From NCBI RefSeq assembly GCF_964020195.1, contig NZ_OZ026539.1, positions 872,299 to 936,298 of the forward strand: 64,000 bases of DNA, read 5' to 3'. A program made the translations under genes and the position numbers. This document shows, piece after piece, positions 50,601 through 61,838 of this stretch; the stretch's first letter is position 1; each line of letters opens with the position of its first letter. The DNA comes from Spiroplasma endosymbiont of Lasioglossum villosulum (GTDB lineage: Bacteria; Bacillota_I; Bacilli_A; Mycoplasmatales; VBWQ01). The notes under the pieces were generated by a model. That model ran no database searches. It was not told where the DNA came from and worked only from the letters and a program-made list of their open reading frames with translations.

Positions 50601-51027
50601 TTTTAGAATTCCTTAAATAGTATTGAATATGTTTATATGCATCTTGTTCATGTTTTGTTAATTTTATATTTCCTTTATAATTTTCTATTTTAGTTTTATT
50701 TTTTGGTTCACTTTCTAAATAATCTCAATTCATAACATCTTCTACTAATACCATTAATGCACCAATAATTTTAGGTGTTGCTAATGGATTAGTTAATAAT
50801 TGTTTTGAACTTAAAAAGAAATTTTCTACAATAATTAATATTTTTTGATTAATAAATTGTTTTTGAATTAATTGAAAATATTCTTTATACATATTTTTAC
50901 TTTCTAAAACTGTTTTAGTTTTAAATATTTCATTAAAAATAATATTATTAGTTTCATTTGAATATATAACGATTCCATTATTACCAATTCCAGCAGGGTC
51001 AATTCCAATAATTAAGTCATATTGCAT
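50590..51027 (-). CDS. RuvC-like nuclease (copy 2)
   Basis: Second copy of 34967-35404. Confidence 0.65.
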
Positions 51028-51028
51028 A

Positions 51029-51190
51029 TTAATCAAATTCTCTGCATTGTATTTTATTAATTAAAATTTTAATAATATCAATTGAACCTTTTAATTTATT
51101 TAAATAATATATGTCTTTTTCTTTATTATATTGTTCTATATCACTATCTAAAATTAAATTTAATCAACTAATTAATTTTTCTTTATCCAT
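51029..51190 (-). CDS. 53-aa NKEKLI...FD family protein (copy 2)
   Basis: Second copy of 35406-35567. Confidence 0.5.
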
Positions 51191-51353
51191 ATTTATACCT
51201 CCTACTTAACCTAATATTTAAAATACAGTCATAACAAATTGCTTTACCATTTTTATCTCTTAAAAAATATTTTCTTGTTTTTATATCATTAGTATTAAAG
51301 AATAAATAATCTAATTTATTTTGTTTACATGTTCAACAAAAATACTTTTTCAT
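51183..51353 (-). CDS. Zinc-ribbon protein (copy 2)
   Basis: Second copy of 35560-35730. Confidence 0.55.
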
Positions 51354-51843
51354 TATGATTTGAAATTTCCTTATAAGAAGTAACTATATAATTAATTGGT
51401 AAATCATCATGTTTATATGGATTATTTATTTTAAAACCTTTTCTGTTTTCTTCTCACGTAATGTTATATTTAAAACAAGGATTAGTAATTTTAGTTTTGT
51501 TATCTGTTATTTCACCGATAAATCAACTATTATGCTGGTCATAAAATTTTAATGGTTCAAGTTTTATATCATTAAGATAATATTCTTTTGGAGCAGTTGG
51601 TTTATTAACAGTTATTTTTTGGTCTTTAATATATGGTTCTAATAATTTTATTAATTCATTACCACTTAATTCTCTTTTAATATTTTCTAAATTAAAAACT
51701 CAATATGTATATTTATCATCAGCAATAAAACTATTATTTTTAACCATTCATTTTGGACATTGTAATTTATATTCACCATAATCAATAAGAATAGATTGTG
51801 GTCTATCTTTAACAATTTGTTCTTTTTTAAATTATATTTGCAT
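51325..51843 (-). pseudogene. Unknown protein with stop at codon 4 (copy 2)
   Basis: Second copy of 35702-36220; TAA at 51832-51834. Confidence 0.5.
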
Positions 51844-52697
51844 AATAATCCTTTCCTAATATGTTCTGTTGCTTCTAGCATAAAGAACATATATTTTGAT
51901 TTTTAGATTATTAATAATACTACTATTCGTTTTATTCATTCCATGAAAACTGGGCTCAAAAATAAATTATGAAATTTTAAAAAACATTGAGGCATTCGAT
52001 TCAATATTTATTTAATTTGTGTTGAACAAATTAATATTTTAATTGAACCGGCACCGCTCAATTTTTTTTACAAGTTTTAAATTTATTTTCTCGCCCAAAA
52101 AAATTTTTTCAAAAAAATAAAAAATAAAACCAACACTTGCTCACTGGGGAGTGGCAAGGTTGGTTAAATAAAGAATAGAATTAATACAATAGGTCCCTAC
52201 AACAGGTCTATATATACTAGTTTCCAATTCGCTCCCACCCCAAGAATTACCATTAATGGTTAGTATATTTTATTAGGTATCACTCCACTTTTTATTTATC
52301 CATGCAAGTCCACATACTAGCTACTATTTTTAACAACTGTGTTGTAGTTCACTTTTTTAGTTCCCTAACACGTGTTGATAATAGCGTTAAAGACGGTTAT
52401 TAATTATTAACTTCTCCTACTTGGTCACTGCGTGTAGTAGATATTTAAAGGATGTTAATAATAAAAATTTTAAAATTTTACAATTACAAAAAAAGACAAG
52501 ATTATTTCTTGTCTTTTTCCTTGTTAATAATTTTTATTTTATCTTTTAAATGTATATTTTTTAAAATACGTCGAATATAAATTTAAATTTAAGGGTAAAA
52601 GAGAATTTAATTTGTCTATCATCATTTTTAAATGGTAATTTTGGAAATAAGTTACTAATATAATAATTAATTATTTCGTAAATTTGACAACCGCCCA
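51844..52697. other. Structured non-coding right end (copy 2)
   Basis: Second copy of the region at 36221-37077: compound hairpin at 52128-52165, terminator at 52490-52518, right terminal repeat at 52683-52696. Confidence 0.6.
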
Positions 52698-53639
52698 GTA
52701 ACTTATAAAAGAAGAATTTATGAATATTTTGATGAAAAATTACAAAAATGAGTTCGTGTTTGTTTAGTTGATGAATGACTAGAATTACCTAAATATAAAA
52801 GAATTGGTGAAGATGTTGAACAAATTATTATTGAATATTTTGCTGACGGAAAAAGATATCATGATATTTGTGCTATTTGTAAAAAAGCAGGTATTAGTGT
52901 TAGCACTGTTCATAGAGTTTTTAAGAATTTAGAAGTAATTGAAGCAAATCCAGTAAAAGTAAAATTAGAAAAAAATCAACCTATTTTTGTAGCAATTGAT
53001 GATGGACATCGAAAGTTTTGAGATTTTAAACGTAAAGGTATAAAACACTCTATGAGATTAATAACAACATATACAGATAATATTAATCACAAAGTACAAA
53101 ATAAAAGAGTAAAAGCAATTATAAGACCAACAAGAACAGCAATTGGAGTTAAAAAGACTGTTGAATTTATTAAAGAACATTGTAAAAAATTTTATGAAAA
53201 TGTTGAACAAGCAAAAATAATTATTTGTGGTGATAGTGCAGGGTGAATTAAAGATGTTGCAGATTATTTAGGTGCTGAGTTTATTTTAGATAAATTTCAT
53301 TTAATTAGAAGATTATATCTTGGAATATTGGCTGGAAATAAAGGAAAATATTTAAAAGAATATAATCACTGTAAAAATTTAATTAATAATGGTAAATATG
53401 ATGAATTAATTGACTATTTATATAATCAATTAGATAATCATAAAAAATTAAAGAAAAAATATTTTAAAAATAATAAACAAGGTATTGAAAATCAAGGTAA
53501 GAAATGAAATATTGGTTGTTATACTGAAACAAATATTTGACATGTTTTAAAAGAAATGCTTGGTAATAGAACATATAATATTTTAATTTATATTAAAATG
53601 GTTATTTTTAAATGTAATAAAATAAATTTAGAAACATAA
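52698..53639 (+). pseudogene. ISLre2 transposase, 5'-truncated third copy
   Basis: Plus strand, 313 codons starting mid-gene at VTYKRRIYEYFDEK, directly at the right terminus of unit 2. The first ~60 codons are missing, so it is inactive. It differs from the two full copies at many positions (for example SVSTVHRVFKNLEV against SLSSIHRVFKNLKV), so it is an older, diverged copy. It belongs to the outer inverted element. Confidence 0.85.
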
Positions 53640-54101
53640 TTAATGAATGTAATAATTACTTATTATTTCACAATTTGCAATAGCATCTCAAAAATTATTA
53701 TTTTTTATTTTTCTTTTTAAACCAATAATTAAGAATGTTAATGACAAAATTATAGAAATAAAAATTGGAACTACAATTGTAGAAAAAATAACTGCAATTT
53801 TTAACCATAATAAAGAATAATTATAAGAATTATGAATAATATAATAACTTCCAAAATTATTAAGGCAAATATTGTTATTAGTTAATATATAATATCAACT
53901 GTATTTACTTCATAAAGTAAAACCATTATATTCATATATTAAAGGTTCTGTATTTTTAACTAAATGATTACTTTTAATAGTTACTAGTTCTTTTCCATGA
54001 AATAAACCTAGTAATAATAATCCTGCAATAATAATTAAAATAGTTAAAATAAATAGTACTACAGTCAATAACTGTAATTTTTTAAGTGCTTTAATTTTCA
54101 T
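53640..54101 (-). CDS. Two-helix membrane protein carried in the old element end
   Basis: 153 residues from ATG 54101 (AAGGAG 9 nt upstream). N-terminal helix LLTVVLFILTILIIIAGLLLL, an external-looking middle with Tyr/Asn/Trp, and a second helix (IAVIFSTIVVPIFISIILSL). It lies between the truncated transposase and the element terminus. Units 1 and 2 have only 250 bp of non-coding DNA there, so this gene is an extra passenger of the older copy. Family unknown. Confidence 0.6.
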
Positions 54102-54204
54102 TTTTAAATTCTCCTTAACTTTACTTCATAAGTTTAACATTTAACAAACTTAATTATAAGTATTTTAGTTGCAATATTTTTAAAAAAATTATATCATTTA
54201 AATA

Positions 54205-54293
54205 CAATTTCATAAAAATCCAAATTATTTCTTGTCTAACATAATAATAAGACTACAACGATTTAATTTATTCCGGATTTTTGACAATCTCCC
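54205..54293 (-). mobile_element. Left end of the outer inverted copy
   Basis: Read on the minus strand, this is nearly the same as 21459-21546 for about 85 bp, starting at the terminal repeat AGATTGTCAAAAATCCGG. Confidence 0.85.
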
Positions 54294-54350
54294 AAAATCT
54301 TTTATATTTTTCTTTCTTTTTATAAATCTAAATTTTATATCTTTAAACAT
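54294..54350 (-). pseudogene. pnuC: pnuC, first 19 codons
   Basis: ATG 54350 with AAGGA upstream reads MFKDIKFRFIKRKKNIKDF and then hits the element terminus. The matching body is at 20344-21186. The position just downstream of the NUDIX gene suggests an original NUDIX-pnuC operon. Confidence 0.7.
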
Positions 54351-54368
54351 ATTTTCTTCCTTTTAAAT

Positions 54369-54905
54369 TTATTTATTTATGTTCACTATTGTATTATTCA
54401 ATCGTAATTTTCCATAAATTGCCAATATAAGTGCATCATTAACTTTATCTAGTTCACTCTCATTAATAAAAATACCATTAATACCATTTTCACCAATACT
54501 ACCATCACCTTTACCAAAATAACTTAACTTTAAATCTAAATTCAAACTAGATAAATCAACAGCATAAAAATGTCATATTTTTATTGAAGTTTTATTAGCA
54601 TAGTAACTACCAAGTCTATAAATACAATCAAGTTTTAAGCTTCTAATATTAATTCCTGTTTCTTCTAAAATTTCATTCTTAACAGTTTCTAGTGATGATT
54701 TACCTAATTTACAACCACCTGTTAGAGTACTAAAAAATGATATCTTTTTATTTTCAAATAAAGGATTCTTTTCTTTCATTAATAAAAATCAATATTGATT
54801 GTATTTATATACAAAAGGTAAAACTGCAACTCCTTCATTATTACATCATGGTTCACTAACACCTGTCATAAAGCCATTAGTAATTAACTTTAAAAATTTG
54901 CCCAT
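54369..54905 (-). CDS. NUDIX hydrolase
   Basis: 178 residues from ATG 54905 (AGGGAG upstream). The Nudix box is recognisable though imperfect: GGCKLGKSSLETVKNEILEETGI lacks the usual Arg before the Glu pair and one spacing residue. Substrate not predictable; nucleoside diphosphate derivatives such as NAD-related or ADP-sugar compounds are typical. The adjacent pnuC start hints at a nicotinamide-nucleotide context. Divergent from asnS. Confidence 0.75.
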
Positions 54906-55047
54906 AATAAACTCCCTTTACTATAAGTAATATTATAACATTAACTTAAAATTGAATTTCAAATTTTATACTAACTAAAAATAAAATTTATCCCAAATAT
55001 TAATGAAAAAAATCATAAATAATTCCCTACTAAGATAATAGTTAATA

Positions 55048-55053
55048 TATAAT
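55048..55053 (+). promoter_or_regulatory. -10 box of asnS
   Basis: Perfect TATAAT 36 nt before the asnS start; no clear -35. Confidence 0.4.
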
Positions 55054-55089
55054 TTATTTATTATATAAAAATAAATAGGAGGAACAATA

Positions 55090-56505
55090 ATGATTTACAC
55101 AATTAATAATTTATTTATTAATAGTAACGATAAAACTAAAAAAATACCAACACAAGTAACTGTTAACGGTTGGGTTCGTTCTAATCGAAATAGTAAAAAA
55201 GTTGGGTTTTTAGATTTAAACGATGGTTCTTCAATTAATAACTTACAAGTAGTATATGATCCAAATTTAGAAAATAATAACAATTTAACTAATGTTACTA
55301 CTGGTAGTGCTGTTACTATTACTGGTAATTTAATTTTAACACCAAATGCAAAACAACCATTTGAACTAAAAGTAATTACTGCTACTGTCTACAACATATG
55401 CGCTAATGATTATCCAATCCAAAAAAAAGAACATACAAATGAATTTCTTCGTGAACACGCACACTTACGTGTTCGTACTAATACTTTCTTGTCATTATTT
55501 AGAATTCGTGATCAAGTATCATGATCTATTCATAAATTTTTCCATGATAATCAATTTATTTACCTACATAGTCCTCTTATTACAGCTAATGATGCTGAAG
55601 GTGCTGGTGAAAATTTTATTGTTACTACTATAACTAATGATAAATATGAAAAGGATTTTTTTGGGAAAAAAGCCTCATTAACTGTTAGTGGTCAGTTAAA
55701 TGCTGAAGCCTACGCTCAATCTTTACAAAAAGTTTACACATTTGGACCAACATTTCGTGCTGAAAAATCTAATACTACACGTCACGCAGCAGAATTTTGA
55801 ATGGTAGAACCAGAATTTACCTTTAGTAATCTACAAGATAATATTATACTAGCCCAAAAACTAATAAAAACTGTTATTAGAGATGTTCTAAATAATTGTA
55901 ATTCTGAATTAAAATTCTTAGAACAAAAACAAGAAACTAAAAATGAACAATCACTAATTGAAAAATTAGAAAAAATTGCCGATTTTAAATCTGATTTTAA
56001 AGTTATTACTTATACAGAAGTCATTGAATTACTTTTAAATGCACAAAAAAAAGGAAAAAAATTTGAATTTAATGAAATTAAATGAGGAATTGATTTACAA
56101 TCAGAACATGAAAGATATTTATGTGAAGAAATAACTAAACAACCAACTTTTGTTATTAACTATCCACAAACCATCAAAGCTTTTTACATGAAACTTAATC
56201 CAATTGATAGTAATCATCCACAACAAAAAACAGTGGCAGCTATGGATTTATTAGTGCCAGGGATTGGTGAATTAATTGGTGGTTCTGTTCGTGAAGATAA
56301 TTATGAACAATTACTAAAAAATAAAACTCAATTCAAAATTGAAGGTAATGATCTACAATGATATTTTGATTTAAGAAAATATGGATATGCACCAAGTGCT
56401 GGTTTTGGTTTAGGTCTAGAAAGATTTTTAATGTTTATTACTGGTATTAATAATATTAGAGATGTTATTCCTTTTCCTCGTACACCAAATAACTTATTAT
56501 TCTAA
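55090..56505 (+). CDS. asnS: Asparaginyl-tRNA synthetase
   Basis: 471 residues. Class IIb synthetase: N-terminal OB-fold anticodon-binding domain ([25 protein letters not shown]), motif 2 ([28 protein letters not shown]) and motif 3 ([27 protein letters not shown]). [10 protein letters not shown] is typical of AsnS. GGAGG precedes ATG 55090. Confidence 0.97.
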
Positions 56506-56652
56506 AATAATAATATTTTAATAATATCTTTTTAAATTAAACTTATAATGTTATTTAAAACTCCTATTACTACATTAAAATCCAACATAATATATAATTA
56601 ATTTAGTATTAAATAATTATTTAATAAGTTAAAAAAAAGAAAGGATATTTAT

Positions 56653-57210
56653 ATGCCAAAATCATATGAAATTATAAAAACAATATTAAAAAATAATACT
56701 TTTAAATTAAAAAGTAAACGTTTAAATTTAGAAATAATGATTGATTATAATCAAAAAGATCTAATTAATGTTCAACACTCAATTTACAATAGTTCAAAAG
56801 CAACCATTTTTTCTAAAGAATTACAAGAATTTTTAAAAAATGCTTACCATAATGCAGTTGCATCTAAAAAAATAGATATCCCATGAGTAATAACAGCAAC
56901 TTTTAATTTACCAAAATTTGAAATTAATCAAAAAAAATTACCAAATTTATCATATATAACTGAAATTAATGACTTAAAAAATAAAATTATTAAAGAAGGT
57001 ATAACTATTAAAAATGATGAAACATACTTTGAAATTAAACTTTCTTTAAAAGAAATATGTGAAAACTTTAATATTGAAAATTCTAACATAAAAGAATTAC
57101 TAAATAATTGCTTAAAAATCCCAGATAATAATTTTGAAAAAATCAAACAACAAAGTAATTTAGATACTAAAGAAAACAAAACTTATAATTATCATTCTGT
57201 TCAATTATAA
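56653..57210 (+). CDS. Unknown hydrophilic protein, 185 aa
   Basis: ATG 56653 (GAAAGG upstream) begins MPKSYEIIKTILKNN. Soluble, Lys/Asn/Ile-rich, one UGA-Trp, no signal peptide or membrane segment. It ends 4 nt before the greA stop, so the two genes converge. Family not recognised. Confidence 0.6.
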
Positions 57211-57214
57211 ATAA

Positions 57215-57736
57215 TTAAAAATGATTTTTTACTTCTATAATTTTTACCCTATATGTTTCTTTAATACCTTTAATATCAACAATATCACCAACAACACAAT
57301 TCATAATTGATAGTGCTAATGGGCACTCATTAGAAATTAATCCTTCAAATGGATTACTTTCAATACTTCCAACAATTTTAAATTTTTCTTCTGATTCAGA
57401 AACAATTTTACCATGTTTAATTTTTACAATTGTTACTCAACTACCAACACGAACTGCTTTGATATTACTATTTTTACGTTGTTTTTGTTCTTCAAGAATA
57501 ACAGCACTAGTAATAATCGTTTCAAGTTCTTGAATGCGTGCTTCATTTTTGCCTTGCTCTTCACGCGCACTAGTATAATCAGCATTTTCTGATAAATCGC
57601 CATCACCCCTAGCTGCTTTTAATCGTTCTTTTATTGATTCACGTTCAACATTAATTCGTTTATATAATTCAGTTTTTAACTTTTCTAAACCTTGTTCTGA
57701 AATTATTATTTCTTTATTTTTGTTAATTTCGCTCAT
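57215..57736 (-). CDS. greA: Transcription elongation factor GreA
   Basis: 173 residues, slightly longer than the usual ~158. The N-terminal coiled coil carries the acidic tip motif GDGDLSENADYTSAREEQ that enters the RNA polymerase secondary channel to stimulate cleavage of backtracked RNA. The C-terminal FKBP-like domain follows. GGAGG before ATG 57736. Confidence 0.96.
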
Positions 57737-57806
57737 TAAATGCCTCCATTTATATAATTTAATATTTTAAATATTTTAAGAACGTAAATAATTATATCAT
57801 AAGGAT

Positions 57807-57856
57807 AAATGGTTTTAAAAAAAGTATTCTTTTGAATACTTTTTTTAAAACCATTT
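57807..57856. terminator. 23-bp perfect bidirectional hairpin
   Basis: Arms 57807-57829 and 57834-57856 are perfect complements with a TTTT loop. The stem reaches into the stop codon of the HPr-like gene (57855-57857). Contains A7/T7 runs. Confidence 0.85.
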
Positions 57857-58202
57857 ACTTTATTAATTTTTCTTCTTTTAATAAAGAAATAATTTCTGAT
57901 TTAACTTCTTCAAGTTTTTTATCTTCTACTTTTTCATCCATTTTTGTAATAATAAAAGCAATTTTACTAAAATTTTTTGCTTGTAAACCTAGAAAATTAA
58001 GAACTGACTTAGCTTTAACTTTAGTTTCATTACCAGTAAGTTTTACTGACTTCGTAATATCTGCATTATCAGGTAATTTAATGACTTCTACCTCAATATT
58101 TTTATACTTACTAATAGCAGCTGCAATTTTGGCTATTGGTCGTGCATGTAAACCAATCTTTTTTTCATCATCAATTTGCACAACATAAATAATACAATTC
58201 AT
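57855..58202 (-). CDS. ptsH: HPr-like phosphocarrier protein, long form
   Basis: 115 residues; canonical HPr is ~88. GLHARPIAKI holds the active His19, and AKSVLNFLGL matches the regulatory-Ser region. The extra length comes from a longer N-terminus and a charged C-terminal helix (EKVEDKKLEEVKSEI). HPr passes phosphate from enzyme I to sugar-specific EIIA proteins. GGAGG before ATG 58202. It could be the main HPr or a secondary one. Confidence 0.8.
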   Translation of the reverse strand: MNCIIYVVQIDDEKKIGLHARPIAKIAAAISKYKNIEVEVIKLPDNADITKSVKLTGNETKVKAKSVLNFLGLQAKNFSKIAFIITKMDEKVEDKKLEEVKSEIISLLKEEKLIK

Positions 58203-58420
58203 TTTTTTCCTCCAAGATTTCTTAAAAATTTGTATAATATAGTTTATTTATAACATATTTTTTATTTTTTTTAAAAAAATAAATAATTTAAATTTTTCTT
58301 ATTAAAATAATGACCTAGTAAATATTCAATTTTTTACAAATAAATTTTAATTTTTTTTAAAATAAATAAATAAATATGGTATTATTTATTAGTTAAAACA
58401 TTAATAAGGAGAAAATAACT

Positions 58421-58612
58421 ATGGCAAGAAAATGTGCTTTAAGTGGTATTGGTCCACTAGCTGGTAACAACCGTTCGCATGCGATGAACTCTTCTAGAAG
58501 AAAATGAAATCCAAACTTACAACCAGTAAAAATTGGTGGAAAAACTTTAATGATTAGTGCTCGTACTTTAAAAACTTTAAAGAAAAATAATGCTTTAGAT
58601 AATAAAAAATAA
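58421..58612 (+). CDS. rpmB: 50S ribosomal protein L28
   Basis: 63 residues. MARKCALSGIGPLAGNNRSHA is the typical L28 start, followed by RRKWNPNLQPV and the C-terminal ISARTLKTLKK. AAGGAG upstream; divergent from the HPr-like gene. Confidence 0.96.
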
Positions 58613-58651
58613 AGTTATTTTATCTTTTGAAATATATAAATAAAGAATACT

Positions 58652-58681
58652 AATAAAAGAAAGAAATACTTTTCTTTTATT
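58652..58681 (+). terminator. Terminator after rpmB
   Basis: AATAAAAGAAA/TTTCTTTTATT stem with an 8-nt loop and TTTTTA tail. Confidence 0.75.
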
Positions 58682-58836
58682 TTTTATATTAAATTAAAAA
58701 TATTTAATAAAAAATATTAATAATATAGTCTAGAACCTACATTTTTTATAAAAATGAAATAATTTTTCTAGTTTTTATTAATTATATTGTTATAATACGT
58801 GTATGATAAAGAAAACTCTCAGTTGGGTGGATTTAT

Positions 58837-59802
58837 ATGCTAAAAAAAAGAATTTTGTCATTATTTTGATTAATCACAATGATTAGTATTTTTATTGTAA
58901 CTTTAGTTAGTCATAAACCCTATTTTATTATGGGGGGTTCAACTTCAGTAGCACCTTTAATGCATACATTAATGGAAGACTATCCCGATAATCATAAAGA
59001 AGCAGACTTTACTTATAACAGTTTAGGTTCAGATGCAGCAGTAATTCCAGTTAATAAAAATATGTTTGGTATTGGCTGACTTTCAAAAGAATATACAACT
59101 CCTAATAATAATTTAATTTCTTTTGTTTTATCAAAAGATGGTATGATTTTAGTTTATAATTTGCCACAAGATTGCTTAGGTAATAATAAACCTCTAAATT
59201 TTACACAAGATAAAGTAAAAAAAATGTATTTATCGAAATCACCTATTTTCTGAAGAGATTTATTTCCACAAAATACTTCAGAACCAAATCAAGGTTGAAT
59301 CAAACCAACTTGTAACCTCAAAATTTTACCTTATACTAGAGAAAATGGTTCAGGAACACGAGATGTTTTTAAGGAAAAAGTTCTGGGTAATTCAAAAGCA
59401 TATTATCCACAAGCAATAACTGTTAATTCAAGTACACAAATGTTTAATATGTCTAGTGGTGGTGTTGGCTATAGTTCATATTCAGATAAAAAACAATTAG
59501 ATTCGAATAAACAATTCACTAATATTCATATTGCTAATTGAGAAAATATTGCTCCAAGTTTAGACACCATTAAAAATGGTACTTATCAGTTATCACGACC
59601 ATTTACAGGTTTAATAAATAAAAATTTTAAACAAATTAATACTTTAGTTAAATTTCTAAAATTCTTGTTTATTCCTGACTATCCAGGTCATAACGAATAC
59701 GTAGTTCCTGCTTTTTCAGAAACTCAGTACGCACAATCAGCAGTACCATTAACTGACAAATTAAATTATGATTTAAATCAGTGATTAAACAATTTTCCAT
59801 AA
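58837..59802 (+). CDS. pstS: Phosphate-binding protein PstS
   Basis: 321 residues. An N-terminal membrane helix (LFWLITMISIFIVTLVS) with no lipobox Cys suggests an uncleaved anchor rather than a lipoprotein. Phosphate-binding loops: IMGGSTSVAPLMHTL, SLGSDAA and ENGSGTRDVF. Captures phosphate outside the membrane for the transporter encoded downstream. 14 nt to pstCA. Confidence 0.93.
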
Positions 59803-59816
59803 AGGAGTATTAATAA

Positions 59817-61838
59817 ATGAAATCCAAATCTTTTAAAAAGTTTTGACATAAAATAACTTTTAATCATTTTAATAAAAATCATGATCCAAAAAATGTTTTT
59901 ATTAGTGAACAAAAAAAACATACTTATGATCTGATTGCTAAAATTTGTGTATTGTCTATATCTTCATTAGCACTAATTGCCGCTTCATTATTAATTGGTT
60001 TTATTATCGGTCAAACATTTAGTAATATGAGTTTTCTAAATTGATTTAAAATGTTAGGAAATAGTAAATGATTACCTAGTGCTAATAGTTTTGGTATTAT
60101 TGCCTTTATCGTTGCCACTTTTTGAGTTGCACTATTTTCAATGATACTTGCTGTTCCTTTAAGTTTACTAACATCATTATTTATATGTGAATTTTTACCA
60201 CCAAAATTAAAAAAAACAACATTAACTTTAGTAGAATTATTATCTGGTATTCCTTCAATTGTTTTTGGTGCTTTTGGTTTAATGACCATTGGCCCTATTT
60301 TTGTAAAAATGGGAGCACCAACCAAAGAAAATATGATGACAGCAAGTTTTATTTTATCAATGATGGCATTACCAACAATTATTTCATTATCTGTTAATGC
60401 TATTACTCGAGTACCAAAATCTTATCTATATGCATCATTAGCACTAGGTATTAGCAGGACTGACACTAGTTTTAAAGTCATTTTTAAAGCGGCAAAAACC
60501 AAAATCATTGGTGCAATAATTTTTGGATTCGGAAGAGTCATCGGTGAAACAATGGCCGTTGTTATGATTGCTGGTAATAGTACTCTAACCCCAAATTTTG
60601 CACATGGTCCACTTGCATTTTTATTTAGTTCAATTTCTACTTTAGCGGGAGTAATTGGACTAGAAATTGGAGAAGCAGTTAGTTCTCAACAAATATCAGC
60701 ATTATATGGAATTGGTTTATTTTTATTTATTATAGTTTCAATAATTAACTTTATTGTTTTAATAATTTATAAACGTAGTGATAAAAAAGCAAAAGGTCAT
60801 AAAAAACCACGAAATTATAATTTAAAAAAAATAAATCTATCTGATAATCAACTAATGTTAACTATTAGTGAAAAAACTATTAAAAATCAAGGCTGAAAAC
60901 ACTTTAAAGACTATTTTCGATTATTCTTTATGGGGCTAGCTTGTTTTATTACTATGGGATTAATTATTTGAATTATTGGTGATATTATTATTAATGGTAT
61001 CTTCAACATTAGTGGTAATGCTGGTAGTAGCATTTTCAATTTTAATTTTGCAGCTTTAATTTCAACAACTGGTGATGAAGGTTACTTATCAATTATCACA
61101 ATGACATGTTTATTGGTATTAACAACAATTACTATTGCTATGCCATTAGGTATTATTGGTGCAATTTATCTTCACGAATATGCCAAAAATGGTTGATTTG
61201 CTTCAATATTACGTTTTGTGCTAAATACCTTAGCTTCTACGCCATCAATTATCTTTGGTATGTTTGGATTTACTTTTTTTATTACTTTCTTACAAATAAG
61301 TTTCTCAGCAATTGCTGCTAGTTTAACATTAACAATTGTTATTTTACCACTTATTATTAGAGCAGTAGAAGATACATTAAAATCAGTACCTATTGAATAT
61401 CGCGAAGCATCATTAGCACTAGGTGCTAGTAAATTTGAAACAATAAGAAAAGTAGTTATTCCAGCTGCCATTGGTGGCATTATTACTAGTATGATTTTAT
61501 CAATGGGTAGAATTATTGGTGAATCAGCACCAGTTTATCTAACATTAGGAAGCACTGTTGCTTTTCCCAATAAAGGTTTCTTAAGTTCAGGACAAACTTT
61601 AACAACCCATATTTTATTAGTTAATAAAGAATCAAATGACCCTAATAAATTAGGAAAGATGTACCAAACAGCACTAATAACAGTTATACTAATATTTATT
61701 TTAAACTTTATAGCAAAACATTTTGAAAAAAGTTTAACAACAGGAATCGGGGTGAAAACAAAATGCTCAATTGAATTATTAAAAGAAAAAATGAAAGCAA
61801 GAAAGAATCAACGAATAGCAATAAAAAAAGAAAAGTAA
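59817..61838 (+). CDS. pstCA: Fused phosphate ABC permease PstC-PstA
   Basis: 673 residues, one open frame with many UGA-Trp. The first half (PstC-like) has the EAA-type loop [20 protein letters not shown] and [12 protein letters not shown]. The second half (PstA-like) has [19 protein letters not shown] and [17 protein letters not shown]. Two permease domains that are separate proteins in most bacteria are joined by a basic linker ([16 protein letters not shown]); similar fusions are known in mycoplasmas. GGAG upstream. Confidence 0.92.

Larger units (their letters stand above)
37078..52700. mobile_element. Capsid-bearing ISLre2-type unit, copy 2
   Basis: Direct repeat of copy 1 at +15,623 bp. 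The head-to-tail junction reads GACAACCGCCC-AGTAA-GGTAGATTGTC, and the right boundary reads CCC-AGTAA-CTTATAAAAG inside a transposase gene. AGTAA could be a short target duplication kept at the junction. The same junction would form in a circular intermediate. Confidence 0.85.
21188..54293. mobile_element. 33.1-kb nested element inserted in pnuC
   Basis: The two outer ends are inverted repeats: GGGCGGTTGTCAAA at 21188-21201 and GGGAGATTGTCAAA on the minus strand from 54293. On both sides the flank is pnuC. Inside lie a 267-bp inverted right-end fragment, two direct 15,623-bp units, a 5'-truncated transposase and a left end. The simplest reading is an older inverted copy that lost its middle and received a tandem pair of the same element. 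Clear target-site duplications were not found; only AGATTTT/AGAATTTT similarity flanks it. Confidence 0.8.

Noticed and set aside
21188-54293. Plectrovirus (SpV1-type) prophage, common in spiroplasmas
   Set aside because: The unit is twice the size of such phages, and the capsid, scaffold and portal-like proteins do not fit a filamentous virion; the transposase is ISLre2-type.
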